A DNA stretch of 64,000 bases from Pantoea deleyi (GCF_022647325.1 NZ_CP071406.1:94641-158640); one strand, 5' to 3'; counted from the first letter of the stretch, positions 17,494 through 28,504 are shown. Notes: generated from the sequence alone by a model not told the origin. Made by a program: numbers and translations.

Positions 17494-20400
17494 ACAGACC
17501 GGCTGGCATCAATTTCTCTGGCTGGGCGCTGGCCCATCAGCAGCTGGTGATCTTCTTTATGCTGCTGATCATGGCCGCCGGAGTGCTGAGTTATGAGCAT
17601 CTGTCTCGCAATGAAGATCCGGCGTTTACCATCAAAACGGCGGTCATCTCGGCGCAGTGGCCGGGTGCGGATGTGAATACCACCGTGCAACTGCTCACGG
17701 ACGTGCTGGAACAGAAGGTGCAGGAGATCCCCTCACTGGATGCGGTAGAGAGTGAAACCCGCGCCGGACGAACGGTCATTTACGTCAACCTGCGCGATGA
17801 CACCCCCCCCTCGCAGGTAGCGGGCATCTGGTATCAGTTGCGCAAAAAGATGCAGGATGTCACCCCCTCACTGCCGCAGGGCGTCGTGGGTCCGGCGGTG
17901 AACGACGAATTTGATGACACCTTCGGCACGATTTATGGCTTCACGGCTGATGGATTCAGCGACAGAGAGTTACGCGACCGGGTCGATGCAGTGCGCCGGA
18001 GCCTTGCCAGCCTGCCCGACATCGGCAAAACCCGGCTGCTTGGCGTACAGGAGCAGCAGGTCGTCATCGCCTTTTCTCCGCGCAGGCTTAACGGCATGGG
18101 GCTGGATTTACAGCAGGTCAGCGACGCCATCAAGGCGCAGAACGACGTCGTTCCGGCGGGCAGCCTGCGCACCGATCGCGAGAATATCGCATTGCGGGTC
18201 AGCGGCACCCTGACCTCGGTAGAGAGTCTGCGGGCGATAACCCTGCACATCGGCGACCGCTTTATACCGCTCACCGATCTCGCCACCCTCAGCCTGCAAC
18301 CGGCCGATCCCCCGACACCGACGTTCCGGGTCAACGGCGTGCCCGCTATCGGGCTGGCGATCTCCATGGCGGCCAGCGGCAACATGCTCGATTTCGGCAA
18401 ACAGCTCAATCAGCGCATGCAGACGCTGGCCGATCAGCTGCCGCACGGCATCACCCTAACCCGCGTGGCCGATCAATCTTCTGTGGTCAGGAGCGCGGTC
18501 AGCGGGTTTGTCCGGATCCTGGGCGAAGCGGTGGTCATCGTACTGGCCGTCTCCTTTGTCTCGCTGGGTCTGCGTGCCGGGCTGGTAGTCGCCGCGGCCA
18601 TTCCGCTGGTGCTGGCAATGACCTTTACCGGCATGTTACTGGCAGGCATCGGCCTGCAGCGGATCTCGCTGGGCGCACTGATTATCGCGCTGGGGCTGCT
18701 GGTGGATGATGCCATGATCACCGTCGAGACGATGGTGGCGCGGCTGGAGGCGGGCGACAGCCGATGGCAGGCCGCGACGTATGCCTTTAAAACCACCGCG
18801 TTCCCGATGCTGACCGGTACGCTGGTAATGATCGCCGGTTTTATTCCGGTCGGGTTCGCCGCCTCCAGCGCGGGCGAGTACTGCTACTCGCTGTTTGTGG
18901 TAATCACCCTGGCGCTGCTCTGCTCCTGGGTCGTCGCGGTGATCTTCTCTCCGCTGACCGGCTGCTGGCTGCTGTCCGCGACGGCAATCAGGACCCAACA
19001 GCCGGGCTGGCTGATGCGCGGCTATCATCGCCTGCTGGCGCTGATCCTGCGCCACCGGCTGATGACAATTGGCGCGGCCCTGGCGACGCTGCTGGTCAGC
19101 CTTTACGCCACCAGCTTTATGCAGGGTGAATTTTTCCCTGCCTCCGATCGGCCGGAGCTGCTGGTCAGCCTGACGCTGCCTGCCAGCGCGGCCCAGGCGG
19201 AAACCACCCGCCGGACTGTCCGGCTGGAACAGATGTTGCGCGATGATCGGGATGTGGCGAACTTCACCAGTTACGTGGGGTCGGGAGCGATACGCTTCTA
19301 TCTGCCGATGGATGTGCTGCCTGACAATGAAAACATCGCGCAACTGGTGGTGGTGGCGAAGGATCTGGCGGCGCGCGATCGGCTGCGCAACAGGCTGGAA
19401 CAGGAACTGGCGGCAGATTTCAGCGACATCACCACCCGCGTCTCGCCGCTGGAGCTGGGCCCGCCGGTGGGCTGGCCGCTGAAATATCGCATCACCGGCC
19501 CGGACAATGCCAGGGTACGTCAGGCTGCCAGCCAGCTGGCGGCGCAGCTCGCCCGCTCTCCGCTGACCCGCGACGTCAATCTCACCGCGGGCGAACCGGA
19601 GCGGGTCATGACGCTGGCGGTCGATCAGACCGCCGCGCGCGCCGCCGGACTCTCCTCCGACACGATAGCCCAGGCGCTGAACACCCTGCTGTCCGGCAGC
19701 GTGGTGACCACCCTGCGCGATCGCAACCGGCTGATCGATGTGGTGCTGCGCAGCAATGATGCAGAACGGCAGGACACCGACACGCTGGCCGGATTAATGA
19801 TCACCAATGCCAGCGGAAAAAAAATCCCGCTGCGGCAGGTGGCGACCCTGAACTGGGGCGTGGATGATCCGGTCATCTGGCGACGCCAGCGGTTGGCCGC
19901 CATCACCGTCCAGACGGATATCGCGCCCGGCCTGCGGGCGGAACAGGTTTCACAGCAGCTTGCTCCGGCCATTGCCTCGCTGCGCGCCACGCTGCCCGCC
20001 GGATACCGCATCGAAGAAGGCGGCGTGGTGGCGGAGTCGGATAAAGGCAACGGTTCGGTGTTTGCCCTGCTGCCGATCACGCTCTGCGCCATGCTGCTCC
20101 TGCTGATGATCCAGCTCCAGCGCTTTTCCGGCATGCTGCTGGCGCTGAGCATGGCCCCGTTTGGCCTGCCCGGCATTGTTCTGGCGATGCTTCCGGCGGG
20201 GACGCCGCTGGGATTTGTGGCGCTGCTGGGCATTATCGCGCTGGCAGGCATTATCATCCGCAACGCGGTGATCATGATCAGTGAAGTGGATGCCAACCGT
20301 CGGGCCGGGCTGCCCGCCAGTGACGCGATCAGGGAGGCCGCACATCACCGTGCGCGTCCTATTGTGCTGACCGCCTGTGCGGCCATCCTCGGCATGATCC

Positions 20401-20531
20401 CGATTGCCCATCAGGTGTTCTGGGGACCGATGGCGCTGGCGATCATCGGCGGGCTGATCAGCGCAACGCTGGTTACGCTCACGGTGCTGCCCGCGGCGTT
20501 AAGCCTGCTGTTGCAGCGCAGTGCGCGGTAA
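17490..20531 (+). CDS. RND multidrug efflux permease (HAE1/AcrB superfamily)
   Basis: 1013 residues, close to the usual 1020-1050. It has the N-terminal TM helix, porter subdomains, TM2-6 with the proton-relay motif (LGLLVDDAMITVETM), a second porter half and TM7-12 (GIIALAGIIIRNAVIMISEVD). The opening with SRNEDPAFTIKTAVISAQWPGA resembles the TriC/YegN-like branch rather than AcrB itself. It exports lipophilic drugs or biocides using proton-motive force. Last gene of the efflux operon. Confidence 0.93.
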   Translation: MNRPAGINFSGWALAHQQLVIFFMLLIMAAGVLSYEHLSRNEDPAFTIKTAVISAQWPGADVNTTVQLLTDVLEQKVQEIPSLDAVESETRAGRTVIYVNLRDDTPPSQVAGIWYQLRKKMQDVTPSLPQGVVGPAVNDEFDDTFGTIYGFTADGFSDRELRDRVDAVRRSLASLPDIGKTRLLGVQEQQVVIAFSPRRLNGMGLDLQQVSDAIKAQNDVVPAGSLRTDRENIALRVSGTLTSVESLRAITLHIGDRFIPLTDLATLSLQPADPPTPTFRVNGVPAIGLAISMAASGNMLDFGKQLNQRMQTLADQLPHGITLTRVADQSSVVRSAVSGFVRILGEAVVIVLAVSFVSLGLRAGLVVAAAIPLVLAMTFTGMLLAGIGLQRISLGALIIALGLLVDDAMITVETMVARLEAGDSRWQAATYAFKTTAFPMLTGTLVMIAGFIPVGFAASSAGEYCYSLFVVITLALLCSWVVAVIFSPLTGCWLLSATAIRTQQPGWLMRGYHRLLALILRHRLMTIGAALATLLVSLYATSFMQGEFFPASDRPELLVSLTLPASAAQAETTRRTVRLEQMLRDDRDVANFTSYVGSGAIRFYLPMDVLPDNENIAQLVVVAKDLAARDRLRNRLEQELAADFSDITTRVSPLELGPPVGWPLKYRITGPDNARVRQAASQLAAQLARSPLTRDVNLTAGEPERVMTLAVDQTAARAAGLSSDTIAQALNTLLSGSVVTTLRDRNRLIDVVLRSNDAERQDTDTLAGLMITNASGKKIPLRQVATLNWGVDDPVIWRRQRLAAITVQTDIAPGLRAEQVSQQLAPAIASLRATLPAGYRIEEGGVVAESDKGNGSVFALLPITLCAMLLLLMIQLQRFSGMLLALSMAPFGLPGIVLAMLPAGTPLGFVALLGIIALAGIIIRNAVIMISEVDANRRAGLPASDAIREAAHHRARPIVLTACAAILGMIPIAHQVFWGPMALAIIGGLISATLVTLTVLPAALSLLLQRSAR

Positions 20532-20534
20532 ACC

Positions 20535-20558
20535 GCCTCCGGCGGAAACGCCGGAGGC
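20535..20558. terminator. Strong hairpin between convergent genes
   Basis: A 10-bp perfect stem (GCCTCCGGCG and CGCCGGAGGC) with a GAAA tetraloop. There is no T-run, but its place between the permease and the converging small gene supports a terminator or stabilising role. Confidence 0.6.
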
Positions 20559-20560
20559 AG

Positions 20561-20806
20561 TCAGTTCATCACCTCGACCAGAATCAGCGGGCACTTTCTG
20601 ACTTTGCAGGCCTGACTGTAGGCCAGCGAGCAGACCGAACAGAGGTCGCGCACGTCAGACTGGTACTCATACTCCATGAAATAGCGGAAACGGCCGCCGG
20701 CAGAGTCTGTTCGCCAGAATCGCTGCGGCTCGAGAATTTCGTCCAGTTGCCTGAATGTCAGGGCTGACGGGTTATGAAACCCGACTCTTACGCGGTATGT
20801 TGTCAT
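20561..20806 (-). CDS. Small uncharacterised protein
   Basis: 81 residues from the ATG at 20806 (MTTYRVRVGFHNP), preceded by CGGAGC; the frame is open further up but lacks a site there. It is soluble, rich in aromatic and basic residues, and has a Cys cluster (DLCSVCSLAYSQACKVRKC) that could bind metal. It lies 71 bp downstream of the LysR gene on the same strand, so it may share its transcript. No family recognised. Confidence 0.55.
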   Translation of the reverse strand: MTTYRVRVGFHNPSALTFRQLDEILEPQRFWRTDSAGGRFRYFMEYEYQSDVRDLCSVCSLAYSQACKVRKCPLILVEVMN

Positions 20807-20877
20807 GCTCCGATTATTGGCTTCCGGGCACCCTGCCGCCAGCTGGTTATTGTTTTCAGTATGATAGCTGCCGCTTA

Positions 20878-21783
20878 TCAACCGGCGTCGCCCGGTGCCG
20901 CCGGTGAGTCCGGCAACAGCGCCAGCAGATGCAGAACGGCCTTCGATGGATGATGGCGACGCCAGGCAAAGGCAACATCCGTAAACAGCGTGTTGTTCTC
21001 AATGTCGCTGAAGCGGACCTCGGGATTGTCGACGCAGCGCATCGACTCCGGAACCAGCGCGATGCCGCAGCCCGCCGCGACCATCCCCAGCGAAGTGGTG
21101 ATCTGCGGCGCCTGCTGAAAGGTATGGCGGGAAAAGCCGGCCCGCAGACAGGCCGTAACGATCAGCTCATAGAGGCTGGGTGAGACGTCGCGCGGAAAGA
21201 TAATCAGGGTCTCGTCCGCCAGTGCAGAGAGCGCCAGCACAGGCGTGCCGCTGAGGGGATGGCTGCGCGGCAGGGCAATCAGCATTTTTTCGGTGGAGAT
21301 GAGGCGCAGATTAAACGCCTTGCTGCTTTCACACGGCAGCCGGATAAAGGCGGCATCCAGCAGCCCCTCCTGCAGATCCTGCATCAGCAGGGCCATATTC
21401 TCTTCCCGCGTCAGCAGCGTCATCGCCGGATAGCGCGCCGTAAACTGACGGATCAGGGTAAAGATGCGCGGATTAAACGCCACCGAACTGGCAAACCCCA
21501 GCGAGAGCTGACCGCTGATCCCACGCGCGATACCGCGCGCATTCTCCAGTGCCTGGTCGGCGAGCTGCACGATCTGCAACGCATCCGCCAGAAAGGCTTC
21601 CCCCGCTTCCGTCAATTCCACCCCGCGCGTCAGCCGCTTTAACAGCGGTGTGCCAATCTCCTGCTCCAGCCGCAGTATCTGCTGACTCAGGGGCGGCTGC
21701 GAAATCCCCAGCATTTCGGCGGCCCGGGTAAAGTGAAGCGTCTCAGCAACGGCAACAAAATAACGCAGATGGCGCAATTCCAT
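20878..21783 (-). CDS. budR: LysR-family regulator of the acetoin/butanediol operon
   Basis: 301 residues. The N-terminal winged helix (MELRHLRYFVAVAETLHFTRAAEMLGISQPPLSQQI) is classical LysR; the effector domain follows (LSLGFASS, LIIFPRD, GCGIALVPES). It is transcribed divergently from budA with about 104 bp between the starts, as with budR in Klebsiella and alsR in Bacillus, whose products activate the operon in response to acetate or low pH. The short promoter region contains GTTAACA/GGTTAAC elements that could be the binding sites. The assignment rests mainly on position. Confidence 0.85.
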   Translation of the reverse strand: MELRHLRYFVAVAETLHFTRAAEMLGISQPPLSQQILRLEQEIGTPLLKRLTRGVELTEAGEAFLADALQIVQLADQALENARGIARGISGQLSLGFASSVAFNPRIFTLIRQFTARYPAMTLLTREENMALLMQDLQEGLLDAAFIRLPCESSKAFNLRLISTEKMLIALPRSHPLSGTPVLALSALADETLIIFPRDVSPSLYELIVTACLRAGFSRHTFQQAPQITTSLGMVAAGCGIALVPESMRCVDNPEVRFSDIENNTLFTDVAFAWRRHHPSKAVLHLLALLPDSPAAPGDAG

Positions 21784-21887
21784 ATCAAAAACGTCTCAAA
21801 GTTAACAGGTTTCGCTATTGGACCCGACAGCGGAATCGGTTCACCATTAGGTTAACACGGCTTAACGGTTATTCGATGAGGCATCAA

Positions 21888-22670
21888 ATGAGCAATTATG
21901 TAACTGATTGTTCCTGTGAGGATCAACTCAAACACACCGTCCTGAAACTTTCTCAGGATGCACCAGAAAGCGTTATATATCAGACCTCTCTGATGAGTGC
22001 GCTGCTGAGCGGCGTATATGACGGTAATGTCAAAATCGCCGACCTGTTGCGTAAAGGTGACTTCGGTCTGGGCACGTTTAACCGGCTGGATGGCGAAATG
22101 ATTGCCTTCGACAGCAAGGTCTATCAGCTGCATGCCGATGGCAGCGCTCATCCGGCCGACCCGGCACAGAAAACCCCGTTTGCGGTGATGACCTTTTTCC
22201 GACCGCAGCACCGCTATGAGTTTGACCGGCCGCTGTCGCGAGAGGCCATTCATCAGGTGATCGACCGCGAGATCACCTCCGATAACCAGTTCTGCGCGTT
22301 GCGCATCAGCGGTCATTTCAGCCGCGTCGACACCCGCACCGTGCCGTGCCAGTGCCGTCCCTATCGCTCAATGCCGGAGGTCCTGGGCGACCAGCCCACC
22401 TTTGCTTTTCGCCAGCGCGCGGGCGAGCTGATTGGATTCCGCACGCCCCAGTATATGCAGGGGATCAACGTCGCAGGCTATCACGAACATTTTATTACCG
22501 ACGATCGCCAGGGAGGGGGGCACATTCTCGACTATGCGCTGGAACGGGGCACCCTCACCTTCGGAGCCATCAGCAAGCTGGTCGTGGATTTACCGCAGGA
22601 CAGCGATTTTCTGAATGCCGACCTGAACCCCGCCAATCTTGACGCCGCGATTCGTGCGGTCGAAAGCTAA
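21888..22670 (+). CDS. budA: Alpha-acetolactate decarboxylase
   Basis: 260 residues from the ATG at 21888, chosen for its GAGG ribosome site and match to Klebsiella BudA; an ATG 12 bp upstream is in frame. Family signatures are [35 protein letters not shown] and the C-terminal [14 protein letters not shown], which supplies zinc-binding His residues. The enzyme converts acetolactate to acetoin in the cytoplasm. First gene of budABC, whose route diverts pyruvate to a neutral product and limits acidification. Confidence 0.96.
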   Translation: MSNYVTDCSCEDQLKHTVLKLSQDAPESVIYQTSLMSALLSGVYDGNVKIADLLRKGDFGLGTFNRLDGEMIAFDSKVYQLHADGSAHPADPAQKTPFAVMTFFRPQHRYEFDRPLSREAIHQVIDREITSDNQFCALRISGHFSRVDTRTVPCQCRPYRSMPEVLGDQPTFAFRQRAGELIGFRTPQYMQGINVAGYHEHFITDDRQGGGHILDYALERGTLTFGAISKLVVDLPQDSDFLNADLNPANLDAAIRAVES

Positions 22671-22684
22671 TCAGAGGAATGACG

Positions 22685-24364
22685 ATGAAAACTCCAACCG
22701 ATACCACACTCTGGACCTGCGGCGCTGACCTGGTGGTCGCGCAGCTGGAAGCGCAGGGCGTTCAGCATGTCTTTGGCATTCCCGGCGCAAAAATCGACAA
22801 GGTTTTTGACTCGCTGCTGGACTCCTCTATCCGGACCATTCCGGTTCGCCATGAAGCTAACGCCGCGTTTATGGCCGCTGCGGTAGGCCGTCTCACCGGT
22901 AATGCGGGCGTGGCGCTGGTCACCTCCGGGCCGGGCTGCTCCAACCTGATCACCGGGATGGCCACAGCCACCAGCGAAGGGGATCCGGTGGTCGCCCTCG
23001 GCGGCCAGGTCAAACGCTCCGACAACGCCAAGCAGGTGCATCAGAGCATGGACACGGTGGCGATGTTTCGCCCGGTCACCAAATATGCCGTGGAGGTCAC
23101 CGATCCCTCGGCGCTCTCTGAGTGTCTGTCGAATGCGTTTCGTCACGCCGAGCATGGCCGGGGCGGGGGCGCCTTTATCAGCCTGCCGCAGGATATTGTG
23201 GACCAGCCGGTGACCGGCAAAGCGCTGAGCAGCAAAGGCCGTCCGGTGCTGGGTGCCGCGCCTGATGCGATGATCGACGCGGTCAGCCGGGCGATTGCCG
23301 GCGCGAAAAATCCGGTCATCCTGCTGGGCCTGATGGCGAGTCAGCCTGAGAACAGCGAGGCGATCCACGACCTGCTGACCCGCAGTCATATTCCGGTGAC
23401 CAGCACCTATCAGGCGGCCGGAGCGATCAGACAGGAGCACTTCTCACGTTTCGCCGGGCGCGTCGGCCTGTTTAACAACCAGGCGGGCGATCGGCTGCTG
23501 CAACAGGCTGACCTGATCATCACCATCGGCTACAGCCCGGTGGAATATGAACCGGCGATGTGGAACAGCGGCAGCGCCACCCTGATCCATATCGATGTTA
23601 TCCCGGCAGAGACCGATAACCGTTACCTGCCGGATGCCGAACTGGTGGGCGACATCGCCGCCACGGTGCGCAAGCTGGCAGCACGGATCACCACCCCGCT
23701 GCAGCTGACCTCAGAAGCGGCCAGCATCCTGGAGGATCGGCAGCAGCAGCGTAAATTACTGGCGATGCAGGGGGCCAGCCTCAACCAGTTTGCCCTGCAT
23801 CCCCTGCGCATCGTGCGCGCCATGCAGGACATCATTAACAGCGACGTCAGCCTGACGGTCGATATGGGCAGCTTCCACATCTGGATCGCCCGCTACCTCT
23901 ACAGCTTCCGCGCCCGTCAGATCATGATCTCCAACGGTCAGCAGACGATGGGCGTGGCGCTGCCGTGGGCGATTGGGGCCTGGCTGGTCGATCCGCAGCG
24001 CAAGGTGGTGTCGGTGTCCGGTGACGGTGGCTTCCTGCAGTCCAGCATGGAGCTGGAAACGGCCGTGCGGCTGAAAGCCAATATTCTGCATATCGTCTGG
24101 GTGGATAACGCCTACAACATGGTGGCGATGCAGGAAGAGAAAAAGTATCAGCGCGTGTCAGGCGTCAACTTTGGCCCGGTCGATTTCAAAGCCTATGCAG
24201 AAGCGTTTGGCGCGGCAGGCTTTGCGGTAACCCGGGCAGCCGAGCTGGAGCCGATGCTGCGTCAGGCGATGGATGTTCAGGGCCCTGCGGTCGTGGCGGT
24301 GCCGGTCGATTACGCCGACAACCCGCTCCTGATGGGTCAGCTGCATCTGAGCCAGCTTCTTTAA
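22685..24364 (+). CDS. budB: Catabolic acetolactate synthase
   Basis: 559 residues from the second ATG (22685), 6 bp after AGAGGA; the ATG at 22679 is too near that site. It is a thiamine diphosphate enzyme with catalytic Glu in [19 protein letters not shown], and [22 protein letters not shown] as the metal/ThDP motif. No regulatory subunit gene is present, as expected for the FAD-independent catabolic form. It condenses two pyruvates to acetolactate. 14 bp after budA. Confidence 0.96.
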   Translation: MKTPTDTTLWTCGADLVVAQLEAQGVQHVFGIPGAKIDKVFDSLLDSSIRTIPVRHEANAAFMAAAVGRLTGNAGVALVTSGPGCSNLITGMATATSEGDPVVALGGQVKRSDNAKQVHQSMDTVAMFRPVTKYAVEVTDPSALSECLSNAFRHAEHGRGGGAFISLPQDIVDQPVTGKALSSKGRPVLGAAPDAMIDAVSRAIAGAKNPVILLGLMASQPENSEAIHDLLTRSHIPVTSTYQAAGAIRQEHFSRFAGRVGLFNNQAGDRLLQQADLIITIGYSPVEYEPAMWNSGSATLIHIDVIPAETDNRYLPDAELVGDIAATVRKLAARITTPLQLTSEAASILEDRQQQRKLLAMQGASLNQFALHPLRIVRAMQDIINSDVSLTVDMGSFHIWIARYLYSFRARQIMISNGQQTMGVALPWAIGAWLVDPQRKVVSVSGDGGFLQSSMELETAVRLKANILHIVWVDNAYNMVAMQEEKKYQRVSGVNFGPVDFKAYAEAFGAAGFAVTRAAELEPMLRQAMDVQGPAVVAVPVDYADNPLLMGQLHLSQLL

Positions 24365-25162
<798 letters not shown>

Positions 25163-25171
25163 TGCCTCTTC

Positions 25172-25197
25172 GCCTGTTGCGCGCTGGCGCAGCAGGC
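25172..25197 (+). terminator. Hairpin after budC
   Basis: GCCTGTTGCGC and GCGCAGCAGGC form an 11-bp stem with one wobble, 10 bp after the budC stop. A T-tract is missing directly after it but an A/T-rich run follows 20 bp later. Probable terminator or 3' stabiliser. Confidence 0.5.
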
Positions 25198-25296
25198 ACC
25201 CTTTCCGTGCGGGAAAAACGTTAATTTTTTTTATCTTAAAAGCGGTTAATCATCAATGCGTTGCCCTTTTCAGGCGCATTCTGCCGCCACAGCCAT

Positions 25297-25323
25297 TAAA
25301 GCTACTTATCACCCTGCCGATAA
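25297..25323 (+). promoter_or_regulatory. Sigma-28 (FliA) promoter of the flagellin gene
   Basis: TAAAGCTA, 11 bp, GCCGATAA: the -10 element is perfect and the -35 differs from TAAAGTTT only at the last bases. It lies 33 bp before the flagellin ATG. This is the class 3 flagellar promoter type of enterobacteria and implies control by chromosomal FliA/FlgM. Confidence 0.85.
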
Positions 25324-25355
25324 AACTGAGACTCCTCACCCTGTCCGAAGCGACC

Positions 25356-26807
25356 ATGTTAACTATCAATCATAACGATGCCGCCGCTAAAGTGAGCAAT
25401 GCGCGGTACAGCACAGAGTCGATTCTGGGACGAACGATTGAACGCTTATCATCAGGGATGCGGATTAACAGTGCGAAAGATGACGCGGCAGGTCAGGCGA
25501 TTGCCAACCGCATGACAGCCAACGTCAACGCCGATGCGGTGGTGGCCCGGGGCCTTAATGACGCAATCAGCTATTCTCAGACCGCCGATGGCGGCCTGAA
25601 CAGCATCGTGAATATGCTGGTCCAGGCGCGCGCACTCTCCGTTCAGGCCGCGAACGGCACGCTCTCCGACGCCGATCGGCAGAGCGTGAACGACCAGTAT
25701 CAGCAGATCCTGGCAGGCATCAACGACATTGCCGATCAGACCGAAATTTTTGGCCGCTATCCGCTGGCGACCAATAATCCCGATCTGCCTCCCGCGAAGC
25801 TGGGCAACGTCGATCCGATAAACACAAAATTTCCGGTCGCGGGCAAAAGCTACTCGTTTACCTCCGGCGTGATCCCGCTGGCCTATATTCCGGCAGGATC
25901 GACGGGGATTGCCATCACCATCGACTCCCTGGGACAGGATGATGACCTTCAGCTGTTTACCCGTGACGGGAAGCACCTGGCCGGAACGCCGCTGGACGGC
26001 GCAGCTCCCGACTACACCTGGAGCAGCAAAGGCATCAGCGATGCGACAACGGCGGATGCCCGGCTGCTGACCAGCAAAAACGGTTTCACCCCCGGCGCGA
26101 CCTATGACAGCTCACAGCTGGTGGAGGGAGGAGCAAGCTGGGCGCTGGCGGGCAGTAACAGCGGCAGTTACAACGGCATGAACATCACCTACAGCGGTGA
26201 CGGCGATCGCTATGAAGATGTCGCCAGCGGTGAATTCAATAACGGCACCATCACCGGCACCCGGCTGGAGCGCATTTCGCTGGATACCGTCACTGAAGAT
26301 CTGATTGTGGTGGTCGTTGGCAACGGCTCCTTCACCGCTAGCCTGACCTGGGGAAATCTGCCGGAGCCCAAAGGCGTGCCCGCGACTCCGCCCCATCAGA
26401 GCCGCCCGCTGGAGGTGATCACCAGCGCCGATTACGGTCAGCCGGTGCAGTCGGATAGCATTCCCGCGACGCCGTCAGACACTAAAGCGCTGGGGCTGAA
26501 CAACACCACGCTGCTGACCAGTGGTGATATCAGTGTCACGATGAAGGCGCTGGATGGCGCGCTGGCGAAGGTCAGCGGATATCAGTCCCTTTATGGCGCT
26601 AAGATCAACCGCTACGAGTCGAACCGTAACGTGTTAGCGCAGCAGGGCGTGGATACCGCCGCCGCGCGCAGCCGTATTCAGGATGCCGATTATGCTGAAG
26701 AAGCGAGCCAGCTGGCGCGCAGCCAGATCATTCAGCAGGGTCAGACGGCCGTCAGCAAAATGACCAATAAAACGCCGGAGATGATCATTCAATTGTTAGG
26801 CAGCTAA
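25356..26807 (+). CDS. Orphan flagellin with large central domain
   Basis: 483 residues from the ATG at 25356; the open frame runs 216 bp further up through the promoter and is not coding there. The N-terminal D0/D1 helices (TESILGRTIERLSSGMRINSAKD, then QAIANRMTANVNADAVVARGLND) and C-terminal helices (RSRIQDADYAEEASQLARSQIIQQ, ending IQLLGS) are typical flagellin. The centre (about 135-385) is a beta-rich, Asp/Gly-rich surface domain unlike the usual enterobacterial D2/D3. Flagellins polymerise into the filament after type III export. No other flagellar gene is in the window, so it relies on the chromosomal machinery and may be an alternative filament subunit. Confidence 0.9.
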   Translation: MLTINHNDAAAKVSNARYSTESILGRTIERLSSGMRINSAKDDAAGQAIANRMTANVNADAVVARGLNDAISYSQTADGGLNSIVNMLVQARALSVQAANGTLSDADRQSVNDQYQQILAGINDIADQTEIFGRYPLATNNPDLPPAKLGNVDPINTKFPVAGKSYSFTSGVIPLAYIPAGSTGIAITIDSLGQDDDLQLFTRDGKHLAGTPLDGAAPDYTWSSKGISDATTADARLLTSKNGFTPGATYDSSQLVEGGASWALAGSNSGSYNGMNITYSGDGDRYEDVASGEFNNGTITGTRLERISLDTVTEDLIVVVVGNGSFTASLTWGNLPEPKGVPATPPHQSRPLEVITSADYGQPVQSDSIPATPSDTKALGLNNTTLLTSGDISVTMKALDGALAKVSGYQSLYGAKINRYESNRNVLAQQGVDTAAARSRIQDADYAEEASQLARSQIIQQGQTAVSKMTNKTPEMIIQLLGS

Positions 26808-26816
26808 CCTTCTGAA

Positions 26817-26846
26817 AGGGCTGAGCATTCTCCTCAGCCCTCTCTT
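26817..26846 (+). terminator. Rho-independent terminator of the flagellin gene
   Basis: AGGGCTGAG and CTCAGCCCT stem with a short loop, followed by TCTCTT, starting 10 bp after the stop. Confidence 0.8.
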
Positions 26847-26939
26847 CCCGCACCGGCGCTACCTCTTTCAATCCCACGCTATTCTGGTCCTGACTGCCGG
26901 CTCACGCTGTCGTTGCGTTTGATCCCGATCACACAATCT

Positions 26940-26960
26940 CGTTTAAGAACCGTTTAAGAA
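26940..26960 (+). promoter_or_regulatory. Tandem 10-bp direct repeat upstream of the CitMHS gene
   Basis: CGTTTAAGAA occurs twice with an 11-bp period, the pattern bound side by side by OmpR-family response regulators. It is about 190 bp before the transporter start in a 335-bp intergenic region. Function inferred only from the layout. Confidence 0.45.
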
Positions 26961-27142
26961 TGACGGCGATCACCTTTCTTTGTTAAATAAATGCTAAATC
27001 CGGATAACTCTTTACTATCAGCTCTCTGAGCAGGGTTAATTAAAACAACAGCTTAATCGTTACCAGGCTAAGCAATTACCTGAATTCTCCTGCCTGAACA
27101 ACACTTTTCTATAACTTTTACACCATTGCGAGGGCTGTTATT

Positions 27143-28456
27143 TTGCTGACGATACTGGGTTTTTCCATGGTGGTCTGCTTCATGTATCTGATCATGACCA
27201 AGCGCATGTCTGCCCTGATTGCGCTGATCCTGATCCCCACCCTGTTTGCGCTGATCGGCGGGTTCCACGCGGGCCTGGGTGCCATGATGCTGGATGGCGT
27301 CAAAAAACTGGCCCCCACCGGTGTGATGCTGACCTTCTCCATTCTCTATTTTGGTCTGATGATCGATGCCGGACTGTTCGATCCACTGGTGCGTTTTATT
27401 CTCCGGCTGGTGCGCGGAGACCCGCTCAAAGTGCTGGTCGGCACCGCAGTTTTAACCCTGCTGGTTTCGCTGGATGGTGACAGCTCAACCACCTATATGA
27501 TCGCCATCGCCGCTTTCCTGCCACTCTATCACCGGCTGGGTATGAACGTGCTGATGATGACCTGCCTGGTCAACCTCGCCAGCGGCATCATGAACCTGTC
27601 TCCATGGGGCGGACCGACGGCCCGCGCCGCTGCGGCGCTGCGCATCGATGCCCTCGACATCTTTATTCCGATGCTGCCTGCCATGCTGCTGGCGTGCGTC
27701 AGCCTGGTGGCGATGGCGGTGCTGTTTGGCCTGCGTGAGCGTAAGCGTTTAGGCGTGATGAGCATGAAAGAGCATCACCTGGACAGCATCGAGCTGGGCC
27801 TGGGCGATGCCGAAGAGTGCGCCGCCAACCGGCGTCCGAAGATGTTCTGGCCAAACTTCATTCTGACCACCGTGCTGCTGGTGCTGCTGGTCATCGGCTT
27901 AATGCCGATTCAGATCCTGTTTATGCTGGCGTTTGCGATTGCGGTCATGCTCAACTATCCGACGCTGGAAGAGCAGAAAGCCCGCATCAGCGCGCATGCC
28001 GGGAACGTACTGGCGGTGACCTCGCTGATTTTTGCCGCCGGTATCTTCACGGGGATCCTCTCCGGAACCGGTATGGTCGATGCGATGGCGAAGAGCCTGC
28101 TGGCGGTGATCCCGCACAGCTTCGGGCCTTATCTGGCGCTCTTTACCGCGCTGGTCAGCCTGCCGTTTACCTTCTTTATGTCGAACGACGCCTTTTACTT
28201 CGGCATTCTGCCGGTTATCGCGCAGACGGCGGCCAGCTACGGCATTACCGCAGAAGAGATCGCCCGCGCATCCATCGTTGGACAGCCGTTCCACCTGCTG
28301 AGCCCGCTGGTGCCGTCCGTTTACCTGCTGGTGGGCCTGGCGAAGGTCGATATCGGTGACCACCAGCGCTTCGCCATCAAATGGGGCATTCTGGTCAGTC
28401 TCGTCCTGATGGCGGGCGGCCTGATCACCGGCGCTTTCCCGCTGTTCCACCGTTAA
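27143..28456 (+). CDS. CitMHS-family citrate/metal-proton symporter
   Basis: 437 residues, TTG start preceded by GAGGG at a good distance; an ATG 24 bp downstream is an alternative. About 11-12 hydrophobic helices are visible. Family motifs include LVSLDGDSSTTYMI near the middle and NLSPWGGPTARAAAAL; the C-terminus has HLLSPLVPSVYLLVGLA. Members import citrate complexed with Mg2+ or Ca2+ together with protons. It is monocistronic, with a tandem repeat upstream that might bind a TctD- or CitB-like regulator; no such regulator is next to it. Confidence 0.9.
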   Translation: MLTILGFSMVVCFMYLIMTKRMSALIALILIPTLFALIGGFHAGLGAMMLDGVKKLAPTGVMLTFSILYFGLMIDAGLFDPLVRFILRLVRGDPLKVLVGTAVLTLLVSLDGDSSTTYMIAIAAFLPLYHRLGMNVLMMTCLVNLASGIMNLSPWGGPTARAAAALRIDALDIFIPMLPAMLLACVSLVAMAVLFGLRERKRLGVMSMKEHHLDSIELGLGDAEECAANRRPKMFWPNFILTTVLLVLLVIGLMPIQILFMLAFAIAVMLNYPTLEEQKARISAHAGNVLAVTSLIFAAGIFTGILSGTGMVDAMAKSLLAVIPHSFGPYLALFTALVSLPFTFFMSNDAFYFGILPVIAQTAASYGITAEEIARASIVGQPFHLLSPLVPSVYLLVGLAKVDIGDHQRFAIKWGILVSLVLMAGGLITGAFPLFHR

Positions 28457-28469
28457 TCGTCGGTTTTAT

Positions 28470-28504
28470 GGCGGATAACCGACACTTTTGCCCGGTTATC
28501 CGCC
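28470..28504. terminator. Hairpin after the CitMHS gene
   Basis: A 12-bp perfect stem (GGCGGATAACCG and CGGTTATCCGCC) with an 11-base loop, 14 bp after the stop. No T-run; a weak terminator or 3' stabilising structure. Confidence 0.55.
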
